Source of the DNA: Whitmania pigra
Lineage: Eukaryota > Annelida > Clitellata > Hirudinida > Haemopidae
Assembly (NCBI GenBank): GCA_021613335.1
Contig: JAJTWR010000481.1
Span: 2,030,001-2,094,000, forward strand
Reading direction: 5' to 3'
DNA: 64,000 bases
The translations under genes and the position numbers were made by a program. Under the pieces are notes generated by a model. It was not told the origin of the DNA. It saw nothing but the letters and a program-made list of their open reading frames with translations, and ran no database searches. This document shows, in pieces, positions 49,223 through 62,620 of this stretch (within the stretch, counting starts at the first letter, position 1; every line of letters begins with the position of its first letter).

Positions 49223-52200
49223 TTACGGCTTGAAATCTGGCTTTAATCTTTTCAGAGAATTTCTCGATTCTATGGACGGAACGAAGACCACCATTTTGCC
49301 GTTGCTGGTCAGAACGTTGGTTATCTTGAGATTTCTTTTGTTGTCCTGAGCGGGAGTCGACGTAGCCGAGCCGGTAGAGCAGGCGAAAGAACCGCTCAAG
49401 GATGACTCCTGACCGAAGAAGGCATGGAATGTTTCCACTTCTTTTTTGCTCTCTTTGGTTTCGTCCATCACTGTCGGGGCGAGCAGCGTCGAGGAGAATT
49501 CCTGTTTTACAGAAGCTTTGATGGTCGGACAGTTCATGGCATAGTCATTTCCACCGCCATGTGATGAGGCAGATACGTAAAGTTCGAGCTGAGATCTCGA
49601 TATCAATTCTTCAAAGCGCTCGTCAATCTGGACAAAACAAATTTAGTGGTCGAGAGTTGCAAAGTTGGGCCATTGTCATCCATTTAATCGCATTTACTCA
49701 TCGATAGCTTTCAAATGCTTAAAAATTAGGTAAATATTAAACACAAACGTTGCATGCATAAACTGTCTTTTAACAATGTGAGTGAACACAGCTACTACTC
49801 TAGCTCACTCACGTCCTTTTTGCACGAGACGACGGCTATGGGTGTCTCCCCCCGAACTTCTGCCACCTTCCTCTCTATCAGGTAGAACATGTATTCATCA
49901 AAGAGCAGGTGAATCAGGTGGAAAGAACCAAAGCTTGCTGCACTCCTCAGAGTTAGATCCCTGATGACCATGAGACTGGAAAGCATGTAATTGGTCAATT
50001 AAATTAAACATCTAAGGATTCTAATGGTTGCTAAGACATTGAGGTATTTAAGGAAAAAATCATCGGGAAAGTAGATGAAACGCATTTAGTACTTCAATGG
50101 GATTACAATGTAATTGCTTCTATTCAAAATATTAGAACATTTTAGTATATTTGGTTCTGGCACTGGTAGCAAACAAACCAAGGGACGTAATGGTGTAATT
50201 AAGAATTTTAAAAAGAAGGTTATAAAACAAAAAAGACAATTTTGCAGCTAAGAATTTTCAATCCTACCAATAAAATGACCAGTTGAGGAGGAATTTGAGT
50301 GCAATCTTGATGAAGTTGGAGTGTCTTTCCACTGGCTTGAGTATGTGGTTGACAACTCCTTCCAGCCAATTGGCCCAATCTTCCAAACTGCTCTGCTTTT
50401 CCAGTGTCTTCTTGAGATCTGATTCTAACTCTTTCACCAGGTCTGCATTGCATCCACAGACCCAGTATCCCTGCTCCTGTTTTGTGAAATTGTTGTTGGA
50501 TTACGGCTTTTTTTGCGAATCGATGGAGAAGCAGGAGAATTTTGAAATCCAAAGTTATTTTAAAGTTATGAATATATTTATTTATTTATTTGATTATAGT
50601 CCGTTGCATAACTCAGATGATTTGGACTTAAAGTTATGAACATAGAAAACATCTTAAATATTGGTGGGTGAATTATTATGACTGAATGGTGGTTATGTCT
50701 GTCGATAAAGTTGGAGTTGATCCTAGACTGTGCCTCTCAAATGTTCGAGCAGGAGCAGCTAACTTTCGAACCTGAATGTTGTTGAAATCAACTCTGTTGA
50801 GGTCTGTCAGCATCTGAGTGACTTGAGTCGGATTCTGAAGAACAGCTCTGGCAGCCTGGGCGAGATGGTTGAGTGAAGTGTACCTTCTTAGGATTTGAGC
50901 AAAGGCTTTCGCTGCCGACACCTGCAGTTAAAAAAAACAGCGACGACTTACTTTATAAGCAGGCAAAGGCGCTTCAAATTTTATGGAAGGTTCTAAGTTG
51001 CTAGTTTTCAAAAGAAATTTTTTTCTTGTCATTATTCGGAGTCGGTGATAAGCCTTGCCGGACGTACCTTGGATTCGACCATCTTGTCGCAAACCCCCAT
51101 CATTGATCTTCTCAGACTGCTTTCTAAATTCTTTGCAAAGTTTCTGATGACCTGTGTCAGGGAGCCTGGAAAGTCAATGGAATCATAAAATTGAAAAACA
51201 ATTTCCCAAATAAGCTGTCTAACATATAATATATAGTAAAGTTTGATTCAGAGAGATACTATTATTCAGCAGAGTGAATGCACTGCTATTGCACCTAAAG
51301 TAGTAGTTGGTAGTAACTACTGAAATGAGTAAAGAGGACGACCACATTAAAACTTGATAAAGAAGGGAGTCTATCTCCAACTCACTCGGAATGGGCTTCA
51401 GAACATCTGGAATCAATATTTCCACCAACAGCTGGTAGAAAATGCAGTCGGATCTTGCAGTGTATCTCTGTACGCAGGACATTTCCGACAGTGCATACAA
51501 TGTCTTCTGAGGAAGTGTGGCCTCAAGTTCCTTGTAACTGAACAAAAAATTGGAACAAGCTGTTCAATGGTGAAAAGTCCTAGAAAGAGCATGAATCGTC
51601 AGGTTGGACACGGATATAATTGATCGGTTAACCAACACGTGTAGTAAGTAGTAATAAATAATTAATACTAATAAAAAATCTAATTTGATTAATTACTTCA
51701 AATGAAAAATGAAATGAAAAAAATTGTTTTGGTTTTATCTTGCCTCTGGTTGTCTGTCCTCCAGAAAGACTTCCATAATGATTCGATGACGTTGAACTGT
51801 AGTCCAACAATGCTTGTGATGATGGCCTAGCACAATTTTCATTTTTAGAATTGTGAAACTTGACAAATATGGTGTCCTTACATGTGGCTCTATTGCGTTG
51901 GGGAACTATTTAAACTATTATTTAAAATGTTCTTAATGTTTATTGGGTTAAAGATATTATTATTATGATTTCCCTTCTTAGTATACTCTGGAATCAGAAT
52001 CACCTCGCAATGTTCGGTGTAAAGTTCTTCATAAGCACTCAGGTGCTTCAGAAATGTTTCTTCTGGCAGTCTCTCATCGGCATCCAGCTCTATCTTTCCA
52101 AAGTTGGGCATGGAGATGGTCGTATTCTTGAAGTATTCCTGTGGACTGTTGATGTTCAAAACACTCCTGGATGTCTGAGCTCCCTCGATGACGACACCGT

Positions 52201-55116
52201 CGAGCTGGGTGTGACTGGTGTTGCCGGTGCACGTGAGTATGGAAGGATTGTTTGAACCGCTGAAACTGGACAAATGGCTCATACCCTTGATACCCCTGTA
52301 AATATCAGGAGAATTGTTTTACCAATCATTGGGTATGAATCATTGAAGGGAAAGTTTTTATACAAATTCAGTCATCTTTGTATTCTAAAAATTAGATGTT
52401 AAAAGATGTAATGTGGAAATGGCATTTAAAATGATCAGGCAAGTGAAAATGTTCACTGACCGCTTTGATGCATCGTCATAATTTTCACTCTCATTGAGTT
52501 TGTAGTCGCAGTTGTTCAGTTTTGAGGTGGATTTGATTTGGATGCCATAGTAATGATACTTGGAATTGCCCCTGATAATAATTAATTGATGGACACTTAC
52601 GTGTCTGTTATGGTATCAATAAATAATGGGCACGATAGAAATACTAAATCAATGAACAAATTACGAATGAATGAAGACGACGGACTACAGTCAAAACATT
52701 AACTGCTGGTTTAAGAAGCAATTATTAGCTCGCGAACGTACCTTGTTCCCAATCTCCGTGTCCTGATCTGTGTAAACACTGATCTTATCAGCTTGCCAAA
52801 AGATGCTTGATTCATTGGCTCGAGTTTCAACTGGTCACAGTGCCTCAAGTAGTGACCGTAAAGGGTGCTCCTTGGCAGACTGACGGCTTCTGCTTCTTCA
52901 ATGTTGTCCAGCAGCCACCTCAGCTGAAGACAAGATGTGTTGAATCAAAGACATTTTAAGCTTTGTGATGTCTGTTTCCTTAAATTTCATGGCTAAACCA
53001 GTTGTGATGGTGCGAGTGCATTGGCTAAGCACGGATTGTAATTTAAAACCTCTCCATTTATCTCCCTCAATAAGACCCTTGATGCTTCCAAGGAAACCAA
53101 TAAATAATGTGACAGGCCGTGCACCTGTGATGTCGAACTCTATTGGTGTCACTAGAATGACTAGATGACAAAGTGAATTAGATAAACAGAAAGAGGTGGG
53201 GAACATAATCGGAGAATAAATAATCGATAAACTAATTTGATTATTTTTATTTAAACAAAAAAGAGAGCATAATCGTGGTACCTCTTCTTGCCAACATTTT
53301 GGGTCAAAAAAACTTTTCCTTTGCTGAGTAATAGAAATATTATTGCTATCAAGATGCTATCATGTCTTGTCTTGCCAAGAATTGGAATGTTTTCATTTTC
53401 AACAGGAATGACATTTAATATAAAATGAAATATTGTTTTGGGGAAAATATTTAAATTACAAATTCTCACGACTTCCAAGTCAAAATAGAAGGTGTTCTAC
53501 ACAAAAGTGCACCAAAAATTACATTCAAAGTTTTCAATCATCAAGCTATCGTGAAACCAGTTAGCCCGGTGTTTCAGCTTTTCAAAGACTCGAAGGGCTC
53601 ACCGTGGCAGGAGAAGCTCGAGGTCCGCCGGTCATAAACTGAGTCTCGCTCTCGTGAACTCGATCCTGCTGGATGATGAAGGTCTTGTTGCCGACCGGAT
53701 TTGCGTTTAACTGTTGGTGGACGGAGTCTTGGTGCTGTATGAAGCTGTCTTGGCTTATCACGGCACCGTTGGCATTTGTCTTTTGGTGACAAGAAAGATT
53801 TAATGCAATCGAGATTATGTAGCTCGTGAATGTTGCTTACACTCTTCAAAAATAAGTCTTTAAGTAAAAAGCAATATGTGTTTAAGTTTGATGAGATTAG
53901 TAAGATAAACTAGGCATGGGTTTATAAATAAAAATCCAATCTGTATATCAGAAATAGGAATAAAACCAATTAGAAATGTCATAATGAAAAATTTCTCACA
54001 TAAAATATTGTTTGCTGAGGAACATAGATAGAGTTTTGTTGTCTGAAATTGTTAAAAAAAAGTTAATTTATTTATTGTAATTGAAATTGTAACTTCATTT
54101 ATATAGCGCCATATGCATAGCGTCAGAGGCGCTTCTTGTAACCATTTATATAGCGCTCCTTCCGCAGGCTGGGTTTCGAACACGACACATTACGACTGTT
54201 GCCATTACCGCCGTATGCAGGCATGTAACCCGTTCGGCTATCCTGCACATTATCATTTAGAAAAAATGATGTGCATATAGGTTCAAAATGATTCTAAAAG
54301 TAAGTTAATCATGTAGGAAAGCTGGTGTAATTTTTTAAATTATTAAAATGGAATGACAAAAATTATCATTACAGTGGATCATTTGGTTGGTAAATGATGT
54401 GACCACTTGTCTCATCCATGTAGTGGTAGCCTTCCAGTGGTGTGCTATTTTTTATCTGCTGGAAATGGGGATTGCCAGCATTCCCCATGGCATTGTTGCT
54501 TCCGCTATTGTTGTTATTGGTCACTGCAATAATTAGCTTGTTGAGTAATTTGCTTTTTTTATATATTTCAATAATAATGATAATACTCATACTAGGCTTT
54601 TATGTTTATAATATTTTAACTTATTTCTAAGAATGATTGTTTGACAATTGAAACTTACATGTTACAATGTAAGGTGATGCATTGTTGTTGCTGCTGTTGT
54701 TGTTATGAGCAGACATAGGAAGCTGCTGATGCTGTGAGCCAATTATGGCCACTTTGGCAGTTGGGAGAAGCCCCACAGAATGGCCAGGCTGGGTGTTGAA
54801 AGGGCTTGTGTTGGGGTTGATCAGCTTGCTTGGGATGACCCTCAGTAAAGAATTAGTGATTCTCGTTTGGGGAGTCTGGATGCTGGTCATTTGGTGTTGT
54901 GTCTGCTGCTGTTGATTTGCATCCTAAAAGAGTTTTTAAGTTGAGCAGATATGCAGCTTTACAGAATTAGATAGACCAACATTCTTCTTTAAATGCAAGA
55001 TCTTCATTGGTCATAACTTAAACTTAATTGTGGTGCCTCTTAGTCTATATTACCTGTAATCCTTCTACAGCTGACAATGTTTGCATCTCTGAATAATTTG
55101 CAGGAACGTGAGACAT
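49223..55116 (-). CDS. RFX: RFX-family winged-helix transcription factor (RFX1/2/3 type)
   Basis: Binds X-box promoters; RFX1-3/DAF-19 proteins drive ciliary genes. Fifteen exons, 847 residues: 55116-55054, 54923-54659, 54523-54373, 54042-54000, 53779-53603, 52923-52742, 52571-52461, 52295-52004, 51826-51744, 51537-51386, 51165-51068, 50921-50772, 50476-50268, 49975-49813, 49627-49223. The N-terminal half is Gln/Asn-rich. RASPAT leads into the DNA-binding domain ([49 protein letters not shown]). Regions B/C and the dimerisation domain follow ([72 protein letters not shown]). Having the dimerisation domain excludes RFX5/7; the Gln-rich activation region and the C-terminal order fit RFX1/2/3 best. 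The last 134 residues are not conserved. The intron after 51744 uses a GC donor. It is head-to-head with CHAC2. Confidence 0.95.
54090..54250 (-). mobile_element. tRNA-derived SINE in RFX intron
   Basis: On the minus strand there is an A box TAGCCGAACGGG (54229-54240; one mismatch to TRGCNNAGYNGG) and a B box GTTCGAAACCC (54171-54181), followed by a tail with two copies of AGCGC(C/T)ATATAAATG-like sequence and the hairpin-forming phrase GCGCCTCTGACGCTATGCAT. Same transcriptional orientation as the host gene. Target-site duplications were not resolved. Related tails occur at 48.4 kb and probably 16.8-17.1 kb. Confidence 0.8.
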
Positions 55117-55872
55117 ATTCTTAGTTTTCCTGGTGGAAAAAGTATCACATTTCATAAGGAAGTCTAGAGGGAAAATAATGAAGATGTGATTACTGTGTTT
55201 TAAGACGATCGCAAACATTGGTTTAAGTAAAGTTTGTCATTAGAGCAATCACCTTCTATCTACTAAAATACAATTTTAAAAACATGTTCGAGCTTGTTGA
55301 TAGTTTAAAAATCTGCATCGTTGACGGTCTATGATGTTCAGCAAGAGTAAAGCGGCGTTGAGTTCAAGATATTACGAATTGGTTATCAGAAATTGAATTG
55401 GTGTAGTTAAAACAAGGTCTTTCAAGGACTAATCATATAAATGCCATGAAAACCGTTACCTCGAAACTGGCAATCGTCCGGCAACAATCTCCAATGCTAC
55501 TGGTAGCTATGGAAGCGCTATAGTAACCTGTTAACAACAGCTGTGCGTGTCTATACTTGAAATATTATTTAATTAAAATTATTTTATATTTTTTGAAATT
55601 TTAAATACTGTCTAAAAAATAATTAGTTAATTAATTTTAAAAAATTATAAAATCTAAAACAAATATTTTTAAATGTCTTTAGTCCTTTTAGTATTATTAT
55701 CAAATGCAACTACTAAACTATGTAGTAAGTTTTCTTTAAAAAAAACAAATTGTGCATATTTTGCTCTTAGAAACATCAATAGTAAACAAAACATTCCATC
55801 GACTCTCATGAAAAAAAAATCGTAGCTGAACTCAGCTTGACCGCGCCGGGAAACGTATTATGAACAGCTACG
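55117..55872. promoter_or_regulatory. Head-to-head promoter region, RFX / CHAC2
   Basis: 756 bases between the RFX start (minus) and the CHAC2 start (plus). Contains X-box-like half-sites around 55457-55490 (GTTACC and GGCAAC, GGCAAT) but not at canonical X-box spacing, so autoregulation by RFX is only a suggestion. No TATA box assigned. Confidence 0.45.
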
Positions 55873-56628
55873 ATGTGGGTTTTTGGATACGGCTCTCTGA
55901 TTTGGAAGGTGGACTTTCCTTACGAAAGAAAATTGGTGGGCTACGTTAATGGCTACGTACGGCGTTTCTGGCAGGGCAGCGAGGATCACCGAGGGGTCCC
56001 GGGGAAGGTAAAAATGTAATTAGAAGTGAATTTTGGATCCGATAAGAACTTGCGTAACGAGCTCATTCTCAAACACTTTTTTTGTTTTACAAATCAAGCC
56101 AGGTCGGGTTGTCACGTTGGTCAAGTCTGATAACCCTGAAGTAATACATTTTTATTATCTAACTCTTGTCTTATGAATTACCATATTGAATTAAAATTGT
56201 TTGATAATCATTTGATATTGTTCACTAATAACTTGTAATTTTATTGATCTTCACAGGATGTAGTGTGGGGTGTGGCCTACAAAATTGCCACTAAAGATGA
56301 AGTTGTTGTCAAAAAACATTTGGACTACAGAGAAAAAGGAGGCTACAGACTGGTGACCGCAACATTCAAACCTGTCGAGCCCGGACACCATCCTTTCCCT
56401 CTAGACATATACATCGGAACGGACGACAATCCGTACTTCCTGGGACCGGCCGATTACGACGAGATCGCCTACCAGATCTGCAAGGCCGAAGGACCCAGCG
56501 GTTCGAATGCAGACTATTTATTTGAATTGGCAAAGGCCATGAAGAGCATTGCACCGCAAGCCGAGGACGTGCACCTGTACGAACTGGAAAGAAAGGTGAA
56601 ACAGCTCATCAGCGAGGGGCGATGCTGA
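55873..56628 (+). CDS. CHAC2: Glutathione-specific gamma-glutamylcyclotransferase
   Basis: Cytosolic enzyme that cleaves glutathione to 5-oxoproline and Cys-Gly. Three exons, 55873-56007, 56099-56140 and 56257-56628, give 182 residues (human CHAC2 184). It starts [20 protein letters not shown]; the YGSLIW loop binds the gamma-glutamyl group. Further CHAC2 blocks are [26 protein letters not shown], then REKGGYR with the catalytic Glu, YIGTDDNP and [16 protein letters not shown]. The start matches the family start exactly. Length and the absence of the longer CHAC1 termini favour CHAC2, the constitutive form. Poly-A signal AATAAA at 56881-56886. Identification is firm. Confidence 0.96.
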
Positions 56629-57883
56629 GCGAACGAGCAATATCTGAATCAACAATCCATGATGGTGCATCTCGAGACTTTAGGAAATTTAATTTTGTTT
56701 GAGGAGTACATTTTCAGATTCCAGCTGTAGTAGCATAGGATGTTTTCTCAGTAGAACTTGGCTGCTTTGAAAGCAAAAGACTTATTTGATTCAACTGCAG
56801 CATTTAAAATTAATATTTTGGAGCCCTTTTTAGCTTATAGCTTTATCGAGATGCACCAGAAGTAGGAAATGTAGGAACACAATAAATAGAAAAGATGGTA
56901 AAATAAAATAGTTCTTTTTTTGAATTTAACACTTTAAAGCACTCTTAGATTGATTTAATTTATATCTTTTGTGAGGTTTCTTATACCTGCAGTTTTGACT
57001 AAATTTATATTTAATAAACTCCACTGTTTTCAGATCTTTCACTTGTTTATCGTGTGGCACATGAAATTATTGGATTAAATAATTTCTTAGAATTTGATAA
57101 CAAGAAAGTCACTCGAATGAAATTAGAAAGTGAAGATGCCATTATACACTTTCAAACATTGAAATCATAATCTTTGTAGTGGTTCTGCATTCTCAGACAA
57201 TTTCAGTTGAAATTCGTAATCTGGAATGCCTGGAAAAGGTAACCTGGTTAATATGTTTTCTCTCTGAACGATCAGAGATGATAATCACGGTTACTCGTGA
57301 TGATTTCAGAAATGGGTGACTTGCCGCAACAAACAAATTCATCTCGGAATCGAAATAATAATAAAAAAAGAAGAACTTTGAAATATCTCGATGCAAACGC
57401 GAAAAACTGTAAGAAAGTAAACATCTGTAACACAAAATCAAAATCCTTACAGTCGTCAATTACGGATCCAGCTTAAACGAAAAAATACACAATAAGTCAC
57501 CAAATCGTTTTTTATTCGACGTTATTTTCACGGCAGATTAAAATTGTTTTGGGCCTTGGAAGATGGGCTTTCGTAGGTGTGATCTTTGTGTTGGAGGGAT
57601 TTTATGATGTCTGCTGTGTTTGAAGCTGTGGAACTCTTGCAGCTGAATTAAATTTAATAATTAAGTTTTTAAAAAGTTCAAAAATAAAGTTTATTAATAA
57701 AAATTATCGAATATTCCAGCAAATGTTATTGCCTCATGAAACTTGAAAGCCAATTTTTTCCACAATACATAACATAATTAACAGTAACATAAATAAAACA
57801 CATGACTGTTTTATTGTGTCATTAATCATCCTTTGCCCAATCGGGGATAAAGATACATTTCCCATTCTCGATTCACGCGTGTT
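56629..57883. other. Convergent 3' intergenic region
   Basis: CHAC2 3' UTR (AATAAA at 56881) and the presumed 3' UTR of the minus-strand membrane protein gene. No further gene seen. Confidence 0.5.
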
Positions 57884-58617
57884 TCACCTGCCGGGATTCT
57901 TGACACAGTCGCGTCCTTGACCGCAAGTCATCCTCGGGGAAGTGCAGCAGTGGTTGTCGCACGTGGCCGCCACGACAACACCGTGACAAATTCCGCCCCC
58001 GTAGAGAGCAGCATCGTCCTCAGGGTAGATACGGGTTTGCGGAAGGTCTTGGTAGGGCTGTTGCTGTTGTTGCTGACGATGATGCTGGTAGTGGAGATAG
58101 TGCTGTTGTTTGTGATGCTCTGACGGAATGTCGAGCGAGTATTGTGTCAGCATTTCCAGACGCCTTTCCTGCTCCATGGCTTGCTTCAATCTTCTCCTGA
58201 GTTGTTAATTACTGGTTATTGTCGGTTATTGGTTATTGTATATTGTTTATTGTTATTGCTAGTAGCATCAACAACAACAACTACCACGCTCTCACCTTTT
58301 TAAGACGACTATAACAACAGCAAGAAGTGAACAGCCGATGACCACGCCGATTACTATGCCCAGACCAACAACGAGTAGTATGCCTTTGAAAAGGTTTATT
58401 TATCTTGTTTTTATATTGTTTATTCAACAATAATCAATAAATTAACAATAATAATAACACGATGACAAGCATAACAACAGTAGTGGCAAATAGTTTATCG
58501 ATACAAACCGTGTGTTGTTGTGCTGGCTCTTTCCAAAGCTGCGTGGACACTCCAAGATGGTTTGGGATCTGAGGTTGAAATCGGATTTGCATAAAAACTC
58601 ACGTCATCAACTTTAAA
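57884..58617 (-). CDS. 3' end of a single-pass membrane protein gene
   Basis: Three exons join in frame: 58617-58509 (36 residues, juxtamembrane, Ser/Thr-rich, ends ERASTTTHG), 58383-58296 (transmembrane helix, ILLVVGLGIVIGVVIGCSLL followed by AVVIVVLKR) and 58196-57884 with stop. The 104-residue cytoplasmic tail opens with a basic stop-transfer stretch (KRRRLKQAMEQERR), then a His/Gln-rich run and Tyr-containing PYQDLPQTRIYPEDDAALYG. It ends with nine cysteines in the last 45 residues (for example DNHCCTSPRMTCGQGRDC), unusual for a cytoplasmic tail. The positive-inside rule supports type I topology. The first of these exons is open only in phase 0, so it cannot join directly to the Sushi-like exon at 63.8 kb, which ends in phase 1. 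I do not recognise the family. Confidence 0.75.
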
Positions 58618-59582
58618 CTGAAAATAAATAAATAAATAAATTATTACAAGATTCACAATGATGCATATTGAAATGAGATAGGACAATGGCATTAAAATGA
58701 AATCAATTAAATAATAAGACTAATTAATCTCAGCAGAAATGATTGTGGAGCAGTGGATTAGTATACCGTCTGGCCATTATCTGCAACTGACTGGCAATAA
58801 CCATTAAGAGGAATGAGGTGGAAAGATGGACAAGGGATTTACGGAGCTAAAAGAATTAACTGTTCGCTTATGGATTACTTTTCCTGGGAAATTTGCCTTC
58901 ATGTCAATCTCTACGGATTACCGGCCAAGATGGCGACCATATGGTGGTGTTTTTTCATACTTTTTCTTTATTATAGGTTAAGATCGTTTTTTATTATTTT
59001 ACGTCATACCTTTTGATTGCTTCCAGTCATAATTTATGATTGTATCAGGTCATAATATAAGATTTATTCAAGTCATAATTTAAGATTTGTTCAAGTCATA
59101 ATTTATGATCGTTACACGTTGTAATTTCAAATTGAGGTTAAAAATAGAGTTACAGTGTTGTTTTTTTTGTGTTTGTATGTGCTGAGTCAAAGTGGTGTTT
59201 GCAGAAAAACAAGGTTGTACTGTCTCCCGAGTCTCTTGAAAGTAATGAAGACATTTTAAAACATTTTTATTAATAATATTATAATAAAATAATAAAAAAT
59301 AACATAATCAGATAATAATAGGTAAAATTATTACATTATTATTATATTATAATAATATAATAAGTAAAATTATTACATTATTATCTAATTATAATGTAAT
59401 ACAATCAGATAATAATATAATTAAATTAATTATTTAATTTAAGACCAATTAATCCATCAAAACTTCTCGAGGAGCAACGGAACGGTTGGGACTTCCATTC
59501 ATCAAGAGCAGGTGATCGATTGCAACAATGGACTTTTCTAATCAGGCGGAAAAATATGTATGAATAAAAACAAATATATATG

Positions 59583-59817
<235 letters not shown>

Positions 59818-61096
59818 ATATATATTTTATATATTTATAAATATCGTAACTCGTAGTAAGGGTCCGAAATCAACAAACGTGCATAGAGATAGCAATAGCA
59901 ATATTGCTACATAACACATGTAGAGGGGGTTTCCATGGCTTGCTTACATGTCCGTTTATTTATTTAAATTTGTTACTTGTTTACGGTTTTGAGAACTCCC
60001 CGATGTCTATCTAAGATTAAGCAAAGCAGAGATAAAGCAGTTTCATTTATGTTGTCTAAAACCTAGTACACGAGACCTGTTAATTATTAAAAGTTATTAT
60101 TTTAAAGGTTTCTTTGTCTGCATGAGTGCATATCCTGCAGGCAACTTCTTGAATTTTAACACAAACGAGTCCAGATCGAACCCCGACTCAAGACGATGCT
60201 CTCTCCAAAGCAACGTAGAGAATTGTGCGTATCTAAGCTTCAATTCTGATTATATGTATATTTATATTTCACAATTAATTTTCTTATATTCAGAAATGAG
60301 GTTGTGGCCGTATACTTTTTTCTATTGGATATGAAAATGCATAAGCAGAATTTAAAAAAAAAGAAGCTGATGTGGTATTTATTGTCTACACTCCTTACAT
60401 ATGCTGTTTGTATAGATGTAGGTTTTTATATTTTTATATATTTATGTATAATTGTATTACAATATATATATATATAGATGTTTATATATTCTTATATATT
60501 CTATGTGCTACATAAAGTTGGGGCTTCTCGACAAACTGGTTTATATTTCAGATGGCAGAAAAAAAACAAGTTTTCAGGTTTACTAGAAAAAAAGGACAGG
60601 TATATTGTCAGATTGCTAAAAAAAGTAATAACTTATTTGCAGCATTAACCACAGTTCCACTTAACTTAAAATTTTAAATTATCCTAACTAAATAATAATC
60701 AGGTTGGTGATTTAGAAACTTTAGTTGGATGAAAGAAGCAAAGATACTCAAGCATGATACCGCCAAATTCCAGACGTATTATTAACCGGCATTATTAATT
60801 TCGAAAATTTCGGTCGCATGTCGCCGAATAAATTATAGTCTGAAAATAATTGTAATTAAAATCTCCATTATTCCCCCGAGTGATGAATGGTTGGCAAGTG
60901 GTCGTAGAGCCTGCGATCCTAATTCATATAAAATCCCGGGGCTCTTAATAACGCGCTACATAAATCATTTTTAATTGGAACATGCATATCCGTAGAATAT
61001 TAGACAGTCATGTTGTAAGGATGAAGTCGAGTTCAGGTGAGTCCATTCCATCCAGGTGTATCGCTGAAAACTCAGTGGAAAGACAAGGTCAAGGGT

Positions 61097-61258
61097 TAGG
61101 GTGGAAGTAGGGTCAGGGGTAGGTATAGACCCCGGGATAGAGGTGGAAATAGGGTCAGGGGTAGGTATAGGCCTCGGGATAGAGGTGGAAGTAAGGTCAG
61201 GGGTAGGTATAGGCTCCGGGATAGAGGTGGAAGTAGGGTCAGGGGTAGGGGTGGGGAT
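61097..61258. repeat. 42-45 bp GC-richer minisatellite
   Basis: Four copies of GGTGGAAGTAGGGTCAGGGG followed by TAGGTATAGGC and a CCGGGATAGA phrase. It is the most G-rich strand stretch in this part of the window. Confidence 0.9.
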
Positions 61259-61576
61259 ATCGACGGATAACCAGGGTCTCTGCCAGTGAGTTGGTTGTTG
61301 TCCGTGACTGGACTATCTTCCGTCAATTAGTGCTTGAACGATTGAGCAGCAGATCGACAGAAGAAAGAAAACGTAATAATAATAATAATAATAATAATAT
61401 TTTTAAAAATAAATCCTGAAAAATTGATTTCGCTGTTCTGCTTTTGCGTCGAAAAAGTAAAATACAAAAAAAAAATAAAAATAAAAATAATGTTAATTTT
61501 TCTTTCTCTCAAACAATGGCCAATCAGTCGTTCGCTCTTGTTTGCTTGTTTCGTTTCAGATCTGCTTTCCTATTCA

Positions 61577-61786
61577 AGTGTTCTCCGATATTCATCCCCA
61601 TCATCATCATCACCATCATCATCATCATTATCATCACCCTCGTCGTCATAGTAATCGTCATCATAATCAAGTGTTCTCCGATATTCACCTCCATCATCAT
61701 CATCATTATCATCATCCTCGTCGTCATAGTAATCGTCATCATAATCATCATCACCATCGTCATCAGTCTTCTTCCTCTGAAGAGGA
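61577..61786 (-). repeat. 93 bp in-frame duplication coding an acidic Tyr/Asp peptide
   Basis: CAT/CGT-rich sequence with two copies of a 93-base unit, each beginning on the plus strand GTGTTCTCCGATATTCA (61578 and 61671). On the minus strand it follows a possible acceptor (CATCCTCTTCAG) and stays open as a DYDDDYYDDE / EYRRTL peptide until a TAG. It may be an acidic terminal exon or simply a microsatellite; no partner exon is known. Confidence 0.4.
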
Positions 61787-62004
61787 TGTGTTCAGAATGT
61801 CATGTTCCTTCAAGTAAATGCCGGTTGTGAGTGTTCAATTACATTCCTCTTTAAAGGATTATTATTAATATTAATTATTAATATTAAAATTATTATTTCT
61901 ACCATTCTTGTGCGATAATTATATAACATTCAAAAATTGTAATAAAAAATAAGATTGTAACCACGACAACGACAACAACAACGATGACGACGACAACAAG
62001 AACA

Positions 62005-62285
<281 letters not shown>

Positions 62286-62448
62286 TTATTCTCAAAAATA
62301 ATGTTCACTCTAGATATGCTATTACAAGACAAAATTCATTAAAAAAATATCTTGTCACTCATTGCTGGAATCTCAAGGCAAGAGACATGAGTGTTTTCTT
62401 GTTTTGATTAGTGGGTTGTCGCGTTGCACATATTAATGATTGCCATCT

Positions 62449-62620
62449 AATCGTCATCGTCATCGTCATCGTCATCACAATCGTCATCATCGTCATCGTC
62501 ATCACAAGCGTCATTATCGTCATCGTCATCACAATCGTCATCGTCATCGTCATCACAATCGTCATCATCGTCATCGTCATCGTCGTCGTCGTCGTCATCG
62601 TCATCATCATCGCCATTAAG
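62449..62620. repeat. CATCGT satellite
   Basis: About 170 bases of CATCGT hexamers with regular CATCACAATCGT interruptions about every 24-36 bases, i.e. a higher-order repeat. Confidence 0.95.

Noticed and set aside
52898..53206. A 102-codon minus-strand frame in the RFX intron, with a plausible-looking peptide (for example [19 protein letters not shown]), and an open frame on the opposite strand
   Set aside because: No acceptor gives it a phase compatible with RFX exon 5, and exon 5 joins exon 6 directly to give the family motif RASPAT-L-RWLLDN. It may be a transposon remnant, but I recognise no family.
61014..61036. Plus-strand mini-exon ending CAG|gtgagt at about 61037
   Set aside because: A lone donor with six codons and no recognisable partner exon on the plus strand.
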